This document shows positions 1-6,550 of a DNA stretch of 12,928 bases, piece after piece. Made by a program: the position numbers and the translations under genes. Within the stretch, counting starts at the first letter, position 1. Each line of letters opens with the position of its first letter. The DNA lies in contig CAINEG010000157.1 of the NCBI GenBank assembly GCA_903847655.1, forward strand, positions 1 to 12,928. The letters are read 5' to 3'. The notes under the pieces were generated by a model. That model was not told where the DNA came from. It worked only from the letters and a program-made list of their open reading frames with translations, and made no database searches. The stretch is from an uncultured Bacteroidota bacterium (GTDB lineage Bacteria > Bacteroidota > Bacteroidia > Chitinophagales > Chitinophagaceae).

Positions 1-342
1 AATATTATCTAATTGTTTTCTAAAATTATCAATATTGCTATGTGTACTTGCAGAAGGATGCACCCCATGCTCTATGGCATATTGTTCGGCAGGCAATCCA
101 AAAGCATCATAACCCATTGGATGCAATACATTAAATCCTTTCAATCTTTTAAATCTGCTATAAATATCAGAAGCAATGTACCCTAATGGATGGCCCACAT
201 GCAAGCCTGCCCCACTTGGATAAGGAAACATATCCAATACATAACACTTAGGTTTGCTGCTGTCATTGCTTACCTGGTATGCTTTTTTTTCTTTCCAAAT
301 AGTTTGCCATTTCTTTTCAATGGCCCTAAACTGATACTCCAT
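1..342 (-). CDS. leuS: Leucyl-tRNA synthetase, N-terminal part (cut by window edge)
   Basis: This is the first 114 codons of leucyl-tRNA synthetase, the cytoplasmic class I enzyme that charges tRNA-Leu. The ATG is at 342-340 and the frame stays open to base 1, so the C-terminal part lies outside the window. The translation starts [16 protein letters not shown] and carries the family block [20 protein letters not shown] at about residues 35-54. Within it, HVGH (48-51) is the ATP-binding HIGH motif. [20 protein letters not shown] follows at about 74-93 and is equally typical of LeuS. The editing domain and the KMSKS loop would lie to the left. It is divergent from ftsX, with a 167-base shared upstream region that holds a candidate promoter on this strand. 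Identification is secure; the symbol follows from the motif block. Confidence 0.96.
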   Translation of the reverse strand, partial: MEYQFRAIEKKWQTIWKEKKAYQVSNDSSKPKCYVLDMFPYPSGAGLHVGHPLGYIASDIYSRFKRLKGFNVLHPMGYDAFGLPAEQYAIEHGVHPSASTHSNIDNFRKQLDNI

Positions 343-367
343 TTCTTAATTTTTCGATGTAAAAAGG

Positions 368-417
368 GCCAAAAACTACCAATTCATTAACCAAAAATTG
401 AGGCACCCCCTTTTGGC
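368..417 (-). promoter_or_regulatory. Possible structured leader in the leuS 5' untranslated region
   Basis: A 7-base perfect stem pairs 368-374 (gccaaaa) with 411-417 (ttttggc). A smaller nested stem lies inside it, caatt at 380-384 with aattg at 396-400. If leuS is transcribed from the box near 445-452, this structure sits in a leader of roughly 95 bases. It is AT-rich and the closing loop is large, so stability is modest. I see no leucine-rich leader peptide and no T-box. Function is unknown. Confidence 0.25.
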
Positions 418-444
418 TAAAAAATTGTCCTAATTCACCCTCTG

Positions 445-452
445 CAAATGTA
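445..452 (-). promoter_or_regulatory. Candidate -7 promoter box for leuS
   Basis: On the minus strand this reads TACATTTG, a full match to TAnnTTTG. It faces leuS and would give a leader of roughly 95 bases. I do not find a clear TTG -33 element at the usual 19-21 base spacing, which lowers confidence. Confidence 0.35.
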
Positions 453-473
453 AGCCATTAGCTTGCAAAACCC

Positions 474-481
474 TACATTTG
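474..481 (+). promoter_or_regulatory. Candidate -7 promoter box for ftsX
   Basis: TACATTTG is a full match to TAnnTTTG and ends 28 bases before the ftsX ATG. Transcription would start near 486-488 and leave a leader of a little over 20 bases. No convincing -33 TTG is seen at standard spacing. Confidence 0.45.
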
Positions 482-509
482 CAAAGCGAACAAGTAAAAA
501 ATTAATGCT

Positions 510-1385
510 ATGGCAGCCAGTGGAACTTCTTCTTTAAAACGCAGTAAACCCAACTACATTTATAGCATTGTAGGGGTAGCAATTGTTTTATTCATTATGG
601 GCATTATGGGTTGGCTTATCTTAAATCTACATGCCATTGGAGACAATTTCAAGGAGGACATTAGAATTAGCGTTTATATCCATACTACAGACAAGAATAC
701 GGTGGGGAAAATCCAGCAATTTATTGCCGGTCAAGAATATGCAAAAAATGTAGAATACATTGACAAGGAAAAGGCAAAAGCCATTTGGAACAAAGAGAAC
801 AATGAGGAATGGTCTAAAATTTTAGATGTCAATCCGCTGCCTGAAAGTATAGATTTTTTCGCCAAGGCTGCTTATGTCAACACAGATAGTTTAACAAAAA
901 TTACGACGGCCATTGAATCTGAATTTAAAAATCAAATCGCCGACATTCAATACCCTAAAAGTTTGGTGTCTAGTTTAAATGAAAGAACCACAAAAATTGG
1001 TTTTATCTTTTTAGTATTGTCCATTATTTTATGCATCATTGTAATTATTAGTATTGACAATACCATTCGATTGGCCATGTTTAGCAATCGATTTTTAATT
1101 AAAACCATGCAAATGGTAGGGGCCACAAGAAATTTTATTTCAAAACCATTGTTGATACGCGCTTTAATGAATGGACTCATTAGCGCTTTAGTGGCTATCT
1201 TCCTATTGTTTGGATTAATCCAATGGGCCACCAGCCAATTCCCACAATTGGATAAATTACAAGGCATTGGCAATAGCTTAGTACTTTTTGGCGGCTTGAT
1301 TGTTCTGGGCGTGGGTATTTCGGTTGTAAGTACCCAGCGCAGTGTGTTAAAATATTTGAAAATGAAATTAGACGAACTCTATTAA
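510..1385 (+). CDS. ftsX: Cell division protein FtsX, permease-like
   Basis: This 291-residue membrane protein has the FtsX layout: a cytoplasmic N-terminus, one membrane segment (about 18-40), an extracytoplasmic domain (about 45-160), then three segments (about 163-185, 215-240 and 252-275). The block with MQMVGATRNFISKPLLIRAL (about 200-219) is the conserved FtsX/MacB permease region. In characterised bacteria FtsX works with the ATPase FtsE at the divisome and uses its external domain to control peptidoglycan hydrolases. No ftsE lies next to it; the upstream neighbour is leuS. The ATG at 510 fits, because the basic stretch before the first membrane segment is then complete. It opens a plus-strand run with DUF3098 and uppP, 40 bases before the former. 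FtsX assignment is firm; the hydrolase it controls cannot be told from here. Confidence 0.93.
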   Translation: MAASGTSSLKRSKPNYIYSIVGVAIVLFIMGIMGWLILNLHAIGDNFKEDIRISVYIHTTDKNTVGKIQQFIAGQEYAKNVEYIDKEKAKAIWNKENNEEWSKILDVNPLPESIDFFAKAAYVNTDSLTKITTAIESEFKNQIADIQYPKSLVSSLNERTTKIGFIFLVLSIILCIIVIISIDNTIRLAMFSNRFLIKTMQMVGATRNFISKPLLIRALMNGLISALVAIFLLFGLIQWATSQFPQLDKLQGIGNSLVLFGGLIVLGVGISVVSTQRSVLKYLKMKLDELY

Positions 1386-1398
1386 CCAATATATTATT

Positions 1399-1406
1399 TA
1401 CATTTA
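1399..1406 (+). promoter_or_regulatory. Weak -7-like box before the DUF3098 gene
   Basis: TACATTTA matches seven of eight positions of TAnnTTTG, including the two free ones. It lies just after the ftsX stop and 19 bases before the next ATG. It could be an internal promoter, but chance is a real alternative in AT-rich spacer, and no -33 TTG is visible. Confidence 0.22.
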
Positions 1407-1425
1407 AGGATCAAAAAATAAAATT

Positions 1426-1665
1426 ATGAATCAGAAAACTAAAAATAGATCACTTGATTTTTTCGGGAAATCTAATTACACTTGGATGTTGGTAGGTGCT
1501 GCCTTAATTATACTAGGCATGTTTTTAATGTCAGGTGGAAAAAGTACCGACCCGAATGTTTTCAATGAAAGTGAAGTCTATAGTTTTAGACGAATTACTT
1601 TGGCCCCAATGGTGATTGTGGCTGGTTTTATTGTTGAAATATTTGCCATTTTCAAAAAAGCTTAA
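1426..1665 (+). CDS. DUF3098 small membrane protein
   Basis: This is a 79-residue protein with two predicted membrane segments (about 18-36 and 57-76). Between them is a short loop with the sequence GGKSTDPNVFNESEVYSFRR. A basic N-terminus (MNQKTKNRS) and a basic C-terminal tail (FKKA) suggest both ends face the cytoplasm with the loop outside. This composition, and the position between ftsX and uppP, match the Bacteroidota family DUF3098. No biochemical function is known to me. The location suggests a role tied to division or cell-wall lipid recycling, which is inference from context only. The ATG follows ftsX by 40 bases, so co-transcription is likely. A terminator-like hairpin begins 15 bases after the stop. 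Confidence 0.87.
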   Translation: MNQKTKNRSLDFFGKSNYTWMLVGAALIILGMFLMSGGKSTDPNVFNESEVYSFRRITLAPMVIVAGFIVEIFAIFKKA

Positions 1666-1680
1666 TTTACTTATATAATA

Positions 1681-1723
1681 AAAAAGCAATTTCGTTTCTA
1701 GTGATAGATCGGGGTTGCTTTTT
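1681..1723 (+). terminator. Intrinsic terminator between the DUF3098 gene and uppP
   Basis: The arms aaaaagcaa (1681-1689) and ttgcttttt (1715-1723) pair perfectly. Pairing extends inward through three T-G wobbles (1690-1692 with 1712-1714) and two C-G pairs (1693-1694 with 1710-1711), leaving a 15-base loop. The transcript therefore has a stem closed by GC pairs and followed by five U, as an intrinsic terminator should. It begins 15 bases past the DUF3098 stop and ends only 11 bases before the uppP ATG. It could end the ftsX transcript or attenuate read-through into uppP. Confidence 0.5.
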
Positions 1724-1730
1724 AAATTTA
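1723..1730 (+). promoter_or_regulatory. Weak -7-like box immediately before uppP
   Basis: TAAATTTA matches TAnnTTTG at all but the last position. It ends four bases before the uppP ATG, and its first T is the last base of the terminator tail. If used, the uppP mRNA would be essentially leaderless. No -33 TTG is seen at standard spacing. Confidence 0.25.
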
Positions 1731-1734
1731 CGCC

Positions 1735-2547
1735 ATGAATACCTTCCAATCCATTATGATTGCCATCATCGAAGGCATCACCGAATTTTTACCCATTTCT
1801 AGTACCGCACACATGAAATTTGCTAACCCATTTTTGGGTATTTCAAATGGCCCATTTGTGGAACTTTTTGAAGTAGTGATTCAATTAGCAGCCATTGCAT
1901 CGGTGGTAGTAATTTATAGAAAAAAGTTTTTCGATTTTAAGCAGCTCAGTTTTTATTTAAAATTAATCGTAGCAGTTATTCCTGCTTTAATTTTTGGCGC
2001 TTTATTAAAAAAACATATTGATGCAGCGCTTGGTAATTTATGGATCATCGCCATTGTCATGTTGGTGGGTGGTATTGTACTTTTGTTTATTGATCGATTA
2101 TTTGAAAAATCAGCAGCTACAGGTAAGAATAGTGCCAATCAGGAGGATATCAGTTATCAAAAATCTTTTGTCATAGGCTGCTTTCAAGTGCTGTCCATCC
2201 TATTTCCAGGATTAAGCCGCAGTGCTGCAACCATCATTGGCGGGATGAGTCAACAATTAACCAAAAAGGCCGCCTTGGAATTTTCATTTTTTTTAGCCGT
2301 TCCTACCATGTTGGCCGCTTCTGCCAAAAGCACATTAGATGTATTTAAATCCAATCCCGAAGTATTTGCCAAGGACAATTTAGTCTTGTTATTCATAGGT
2401 GCGCTCGTAGCTTTTGTCGTAGCCTTAATTTCTGTTCAATTTTTAATTCGCATCGTACAAAAAAGAGGCTTTGCTATTTTTGGCTGGTACCGCATTGTAT
2501 TGGGTATCACCATCTTAACTTTATTGTACACCCAATACCTGCATTAA
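1735..2547 (+). CDS. uppP: Undecaprenyl-diphosphate phosphatase
   Basis: UppP (BacA) is an integral membrane phosphatase. It converts undecaprenyl diphosphate to undecaprenyl phosphate, the lipid carrier for peptidoglycan and other surface polymers, and excess activity confers bacitracin tolerance. The 270 residues and the multiple membrane segments fit the family. Both signature regions are present. EGITEFLPISSTAH (about 13-26) has the acidic pair E13/E17 and H26. PGLSRSAAT (158-166) has R162, corresponding to the catalytic arginine. The ATG at 1735 begins at the usual position relative to the first motif. It follows ftsX and the DUF3098 gene on the same strand but is separated from them by a terminator-like hairpin, so its expression may be partly independent. 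Confidence 0.96.
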   Translation: MNTFQSIMIAIIEGITEFLPISSTAHMKFANPFLGISNGPFVELFEVVIQLAAIASVVVIYRKKFFDFKQLSFYLKLIVAVIPALIFGALLKKHIDAALGNLWIIAIVMLVGGIVLLFIDRLFEKSAATGKNSANQEDISYQKSFVIGCFQVLSILFPGLSRSAATIIGGMSQQLTKKAALEFSFFLAVPTMLAASAKSTLDVFKSNPEVFAKDNLVLLFIGALVAFVVALISVQFLIRIVQKRGFAIFGWYRIVLGITILTLLYTQYLH

Positions 2548-2571
2548 GCAAATAGGAGAGTTCCCTTTTTA

Positions 2572-2592
2572 TTTGTATTTTTAAAATACAAA
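2572..2592. repeat. AT-rich palindrome before the UMF1 transporter gene
   Basis: The ten-base arms tttgtatttt and aaaatacaaa are perfect inverted copies flanking a single T at 2582. It ends 9 bases before the ATG at 2602. As DNA it could be an operator; as RNA only the outer 7-8 pairs could form. TATTTTTA within it (2576-2583) is also a seven-of-eight match to the -7 box, so a promoter is an alternative reading. Confidence 0.4.
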
Positions 2593-2601
2593 ATAATTGC
2601 T

Positions 2602-3909
2602 ATGCAAACTGCTTCAAAAAAAGTTGTCAATGGATGGGCCATGTATGATTGGGCCAACAGCGTATACAATCTAGTCATTACCTCCACTATTTTTCCTGCT
2701 TATTATGAAGCGGTGACCGGAGACGGGAATGAAAATACATTAATAGATAAAATAAAAATAGGGCCGTATGAATTTTCAAATACTGCCTTGTACAATTATG
2801 TATTGGCCATTGCTTTTGTGATGGTGGCCATCCTCTCTCCTATTCTTTCTTCCATAGCAGACTATAGAGGCAATAAAAAACAATTTCTTAGATTTTTCTG
2901 TACCATGGGAAGTTTATCCTGTGCTTCATTATACTTTTTTGACAGCCATCATATTACTGGTGGTTTATTTTCTGTAATTCTTGCCTGTGTTGGCTTTTGG
3001 GGAAGTTTGGTTTTTTACAATTCCTATTTACCTGAAATTGCTGCTCCAGAAGACAGAGACCGCATCAGTGCCAGAGGTTTTATGATGGGTTATATTGGTT
3101 CTGTATTGCTACAACTGATATGTTTTGTTTTTGTATTAAAACCTGAGTTATTTGGCATTACTGTTGGAAAAGCTTCTCAAATTTCTTTTTTATTGGTTGG
3201 TATTTGGTGGATGGCCTTTGGTTGGTCTGCCATCGGCAAACTTCCTGCAGGCCATGGGGTCAAAGGAGGGCATAGTAAAAATTTAATTACACAAGGCTAC
3301 AAAGAATTACATAAAGTTTGGTTGGAATTAAAAAAACAACCCATCTTAAAACAGTTTTTATTTTCTTTTTTCTTTTACAATATGGGGGTGCAAACAGTGA
3401 TGTTAGCCGCCACGCTTTATGGTAAAAGTGAATTAAACATCCCTACTACAAATTTAATCTTGGCGATACTCATCATACAAATTGTGGCCATCCCTGGCGC
3501 CAACTTAATGGCCAAGATGGCAAGCAAATGGGGCAATTTTAATACCATCATGGTCGCCATTGTCATTTGGATAGGCGGCTGTATCATGGGTTATTATTTA
3601 CCTAGAAACGCTGTGGTGCCCTTTTATTCTTTAGCCATAGTGGTGGGCTTTGTCATGGGAGGTATTCAATCGGTGAGCAGAAGTACATATTCTAAACTAA
3701 TGCCTGCCACCCATGACACTACCAGTTATTTTAGCTTTTTTGATGTCACTGAAAAAATTGCCATTGTAATAGGTATGTTTAGTTTTGGATTCATTAATGA
3801 AATTACTGGTTCACAAAGAAATTCTATTCTTGCTTTGTGTTTATTTTTTATCATAGGTTTAGTATTGCTTTACCGCACTTCTAAAATAAAGGAACATGCA
3901 AGTATTTAG
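2602..3909 (+). CDS. UMF1-family MFS transporter (Atg22-like)
   Basis: This 435-residue polytopic membrane protein has about twelve hydrophobic segments. GWAMYDWANSVYNLVI (about 11-26) is the hallmark of the UMF1/Atg22-like branch of the major facilitator superfamily. IADYRGNKKQFLRF (about 85-98) is the conserved loop between segments 2 and 3. GGIQSVSRSTYSKLMP (about 354-369) is a second conserved block. Yeast Atg22 exports amino acids from the vacuole; the substrates of the bacterial members are largely unknown, so none is assigned. The ATG at 2602 directly precedes the conserved N-terminal block. Its last 14 bases overlap the start of the hydrolase gene, which implies coupled translation. 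The uppP gene lies 54 bases upstream with an AT-rich palindrome between them. Confidence 0.88.
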   Translation: MQTASKKVVNGWAMYDWANSVYNLVITSTIFPAYYEAVTGDGNENTLIDKIKIGPYEFSNTALYNYVLAIAFVMVAILSPILSSIADYRGNKKQFLRFFCTMGSLSCASLYFFDSHHITGGLFSVILACVGFWGSLVFYNSYLPEIAAPEDRDRISARGFMMGYIGSVLLQLICFVFVLKPELFGITVGKASQISFLLVGIWWMAFGWSAIGKLPAGHGVKGGHSKNLITQGYKELHKVWLELKKQPILKQFLFSFFFYNMGVQTVMLAATLYGKSELNIPTTNLILAILIIQIVAIPGANLMAKMASKWGNFNTIMVAIVIWIGGCIMGYYLPRNAVVPFYSLAIVVGFVMGGIQSVSRSTYSKLMPATHDTTSYFSFFDVTEKIAIVIGMFSFGFINEITGSQRNSILALCLFFIIGLVLLYRTSKIKEHASI

Positions 3910-4765
3910 CATCGAAACTGGCAAATTTAAATTAGATGGTGGTGCTATGTTTGGCGTGGTCCCAAAATCTATTTGGAATAAATCTAATCCTGCAGATGAA
4001 AACAATTTATGCACTTGGGCATTGAGGTGTTTACTAGTGATTGATGGGGAAAGAAAAATTTTAATTGATACGGGCATGGGCAATAAACAAGAGGCTAAAT
4101 TTTTTAGTCATTACCATCCACATGATACTGTGAGCTTGAAGGAGGCTTTGGGGAAATTGAATTTTACAGTGGAGGAGATTACCGATGTATTGCTTACCCA
4201 TTTACACTTTGACCATGTTGGTGGCGCCATCATCAAAGACAAAGAACAATATTTGCCCGCATTTCCAAATGCTACTTATTGGGTAAGCGAGCCTCAATGG
4301 AATTTGGCTTTAAATCCCAACAAAAGAGAAAAAGCATCTTTTCTTACGGAGAACATTTTACCGATGGAAGCCTCTAGACAACTTAAATTAATTAGTTTGC
4401 CCTTATTTGCTAGTAAAACTCAATTGCAAGAAATTCATTTTAGCGAAAATGTCAGCTGTATTGTGGTCAACGGACATACACAAGGCATGCTCTTGCCAAA
4501 AATAAACCTGGGTAAACATAGCCTTGTTTTCATGGCCGACTTATTGCCTAGCGTAGGACATTTGCCCATTCCTTATGTCATGGGCTATGACATGCAGCCC
4601 TTAATTACCCTAGAGGAAAAAGAAATATTTTTGAAAGACGCAATAAAAAATAATTACAGTTTATTTTTTGAACATGATGCAGTCAATGAATGTTGCACAG
4701 TAGCCATGACAGAAAAAGGAATTCGTGCCAATAAAATATTTAAGCTTTCAGAGATCAGGGCTTAG
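3896..4765 (+). CDS. Metallo-beta-lactamase-fold hydrolase, lactonase-like
   Basis: This 289-residue protein has the complete metal site of the MBL fold. THLHFDH (101-107) supplies H102, H104, D106 and H107. H194 lies in NGHTQG, D215 in MADLLPS and H260 in FFEHD. The opening FKLDGGAMFGVVPKSIW and the later YDMQP segment resemble the YtnP/AHL-lactonase-like branch, whose members open lactone rings, but the true substrate cannot be read from sequence. No signal peptide is seen, so it should be cytoplasmic. The ATG at 3896 lies inside the transporter gene (14-base overlap, different frame) and is preceded by the purine-rich AAAGGA, one of few Shine-Dalgarno-like sites in the window. The stop is 4 bases from the convergent DUF3108 stop. 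The fold is firm; lactonase activity is a guess. Confidence 0.87.
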   Translation: MQVFSIETGKFKLDGGAMFGVVPKSIWNKSNPADENNLCTWALRCLLVIDGERKILIDTGMGNKQEAKFFSHYHPHDTVSLKEALGKLNFTVEEITDVLLTHLHFDHVGGAIIKDKEQYLPAFPNATYWVSEPQWNLALNPNKREKASFLTENILPMEASRQLKLISLPLFASKTQLQEIHFSENVSCIVVNGHTQGMLLPKINLGKHSLVFMADLLPSVGHLPIPYVMGYDMQPLITLEEKEIFLKDAIKNNYSLFFEHDAVNECCTVAMTEKGIRANKIFKLSEIRA

Positions 4766-4769
4766 TTGG

Positions 4770-5579
4770 CTAGTTGTTATCCGTCAGCTCTATCAAGGAA
4801 CTTAAAGGGTACCTCAGATTTTCAAAACCCACCATATCTACTTTAATAGTGCCCACAATGATGGGTGTTTGAATGCGCACCGGTATATGATTCTCATCGT
4901 CCGTCACCCAAATGGTCATTTTCTCTCCCCCTTCAAACATGGTACCTTTAACCAATAAGGGCGCCAATTTGATGGCTTTAAATTTTCCAAAACGAGTAAG
5001 AATAATTTCTTTGCCCAAATATTTAAAATAAGAAGGATACAATGTTTTATCTAAGAAAAAGTTTAAAAATATTTTATCATTGATGACGCTATTTTTATAA
5101 TTGAAATTTCTAGCAGCATAAATAGCGCTCAATACATCATAAGTGCATTCTGCTGTTTTATAAGTGGCTACTTCGTTGTTTACTGTCTTATTTTTTTGAT
5201 TGAACAATAACTTTTCCTTCTGATGAAAACTGCCCTCATTGATTTCTCTTGTAAATTGATAAGGCAATAAGGTCTTACTATCCACTACGCTTTCATACTT
5301 ATCTCTCACTTTAAATATCCAATCGTATTTAGTATTGGATTTCCCGATGGCGGTGAAAGTATAGGCTTCTGCCCCATTCCAAGTATTAGAACGAATGGTA
5401 AAATCGGTTTTGCCCGCATTTACATACAAACCCGCTACATTGTAAAAAATGGTGTAGGAGATTTTTTCGCCTACTAAAAAAGAGGTATTGGATTGATTGC
5501 ATAAACCAGTTTCAGGAGCAGGAGGAGCGCCAAATAAAGAAAATAAAAGAAGTAGGGGGTACATGCTTTTTTTTAACAA
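4770..5579 (-). CDS. Exported DUF3108 protein
   Basis: This 269-residue protein begins with a signal-peptide-like stretch (MLKKSMYPLLLLFSLFGAPP) and has no other membrane segment. The rest is rich in alternating beta-type sequence. GEKISYTIFYNVAGLYVNAG (about 37-56) and the later KMTIWVTDDENHIPVRIQTP (about 221-240) are typical of DUF3108, a family of predicted periplasmic beta-rich proteins of unknown function. The start at 5579 is TTG; the first in-frame ATG is 5564, which would remove both lysines and leave a signal peptide without its positive end, so TTG is preferred. C27 is not in a proper lipobox, so lipoprotein status is doubtful. It follows the flippase-like gene by 19 bases, apparently as an operon. 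Family is fairly certain, function unknown. Confidence 0.83.
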   Translation of the reverse strand: MLKKSMYPLLLLFSLFGAPPAPETGLCNQSNTSFLVGEKISYTIFYNVAGLYVNAGKTDFTIRSNTWNGAEAYTFTAIGKSNTKYDWIFKVRDKYESVVDSKTLLPYQFTREINEGSFHQKEKLLFNQKNKTVNNEVATYKTAECTYDVLSAIYAARNFNYKNSVINDKIFLNFFLDKTLYPSYFKYLGKEIILTRFGKFKAIKLAPLLVKGTMFEGGEKMTIWVTDDENHIPVRIQTPIIVGTIKVDMVGFENLRYPLSSLIELTDNN

Positions 5580-5598
5580 TGAATACTAGAATGCAAAT

Positions 5599-6516
5599 TT
5601 ATTGCTTTATTCTGAATCCCAATAGTAGAAAAGAACCAATTATAGCAGGCAATAAAAAATTAACAGTCCAAACAATAGTACTTAAGCAGATTAGCATTAG
5701 ACTATTACTATACCAAGGGGCTAGTAGTAAAACAATGAGCTGACCGCGAATGACCAAATCTGTTAGTGCAATAGCCGGTATGACGCTCAAACACATCAAC
5801 AAAACGGCCAAGGCCACCCATAAATCTATACTAGCAATGGGAATGGCTAATATTTTTACTGCCCAAGTATATTGTACAATAAAAATACAATACTTGAGTA
5901 AGGACAGTAGCATCAATTCTATTTTTAATTCGTTGGAGATTTGCAAGGAAGTTAATTTACTCAACCATCCTTTGTATTGGCCCTTGCTAAAATAAACTAA
6001 AATTGCTGCGATGGTCACCAAGGGCATCCACCATTTTAACCAAGGCAAAAAAGGTAAATTAAAAAATAAAGCCACTGTACCCATACCTAAGGTAATCAAT
6101 AATTGCGCATAAGAGGCCCAACCCATCTGCGCCAAACCTTTTAATTTGTTTTCGGGGGCTAAGAATAAAATTCTACCCACATAATCTCCAGATCGAACAG
6201 GTGTAAAAAAAGCAAATGCCTGGCCAACCAATACAGCTTTCAAAGACTGTAGGACAGACATGGGATTCAAATTTTTTAGTACTAGTTTCCACTTGATGGC
6301 TTCTACTAAATAGTTGAAAAAAAACAAAACTAGTAAGATGGACCATTGGATAAAACTGATCTTTAGAAATTGTTCTTTGATGTCTGCTCCATACTTTTGA
6401 ATATTGTCATTGGTGGTCACTTTACTATAAATTGCCACAGCACAAACAATAAATAAAATAAAGCCAATGGCTTTATTGGCTAAGGAAAATATGCGTTTCG
6501 AAAAGACCTCTTTCAT
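5599..6516 (-). CDS. YbhN/AglD-type flippase-like membrane protein
   Basis: This 305-residue protein has about eight hydrophobic segments. It belongs to the lysylphosphatidylglycerol synthase transmembrane / UPF0104 superfamily (YbhN, AglD). The characteristic region is NYLVEAIKWKLVLKNL (about 68-83) followed by FFTPVRSGDYVGR (about 103-115), matching the conserved tract with a TP-R-GDYVGR pattern. Members are proposed to move or modify lipids in the inner membrane. There is no attached synthase domain, so it is not a full MprF. I place the start at the ATG of 6516. An upstream TTG at 6525 would add three residues but overlaps the promoter-like box at 6523-6530. The DUF3108 gene follows after 19 bases. 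The ATG is 48 bases from the divergent ruvC ATG. Confidence 0.85.
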   Translation of the reverse strand: MKEVFSKRIFSLANKAIGFILFIVCAVAIYSKVTTNDNIQKYGADIKEQFLKISFIQWSILLVLFFFNYLVEAIKWKLVLKNLNPMSVLQSLKAVLVGQAFAFFTPVRSGDYVGRILFLAPENKLKGLAQMGWASYAQLLITLGMGTVALFFNLPFLPWLKWWMPLVTIAAILVYFSKGQYKGWLSKLTSLQISNELKIELMLLSLLKYCIFIVQYTWAVKILAIPIASIDLWVALAVLLMCLSVIPAIALTDLVIRGQLIVLLLAPWYSNSLMLICLSTIVWTVNFLLPAIIGSFLLLGFRIKQ

Positions 6517-6522
6517 AAGGGC

Positions 6523-6530
6523 CAAAGTTC
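6523..6530 (-). promoter_or_regulatory. Candidate -7 box for the flippase-like gene
   Basis: Reading on the minus strand, GAACTTTG matches TAnnTTTG except at the first base. It ends six bases before the ATG at 6516, implying a very short or absent leader. It mirrors the box for ruvC on the other strand. No clear -33 TTG is seen. Confidence 0.3.
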
Positions 6531-6550
6531 GGAATTTGAAATGATATATG

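Larger units (their letters stand above)
443..483. repeat. Inverted repeat between leuS and ftsX
   Basis: The ten-base arms tgcaaatgta (443-452) and tacatttgca (474-483) are perfect inverted copies separated by 21 bases. TGCAAA also occurs as a direct repeat at 443, 464 and 480. Each arm contains TACATTTG, a match to the Bacteroidota -7 box, one copy facing each of the two divergent genes. It may therefore be a symmetric double promoter, a protein-binding operator, or both. Confidence 0.6.

Noticed and set aside
190..390. Plus-strand open frame of 66 codons
   Set aside because: It lies almost wholly opposite the conserved leuS N-terminus and has a composition expected of an antisense shadow.
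343..440. Leader peptide or T-box controlling leuS
   Set aside because: The only short frame seen, ATG AAT TGG TAG on the minus strand, has no leucine codons, and no T-box sequence is recognised.
947..1389. Minus-strand open frames opposite ftsX
   Set aside because: They are antisense to a firmly identified gene, with no start signal or family resemblance.
2549..2570. Possible terminator after uppP (ggagagttccc followed by a T-run)
   Set aside because: The stem would be only about three pairs; the T-run alone is not evidence.
5537..5579. Lipoprotein signal on the DUF3108 protein
   Set aside because: The cysteine at residue 27 is preceded by T-G-L, which does not fit the lipobox.
6517..6525. 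TTG start adding three residues to the flippase-like protein
   Set aside because: It overlaps the promoter-like box, and the ATG at 6516 gives a normal N-terminus.
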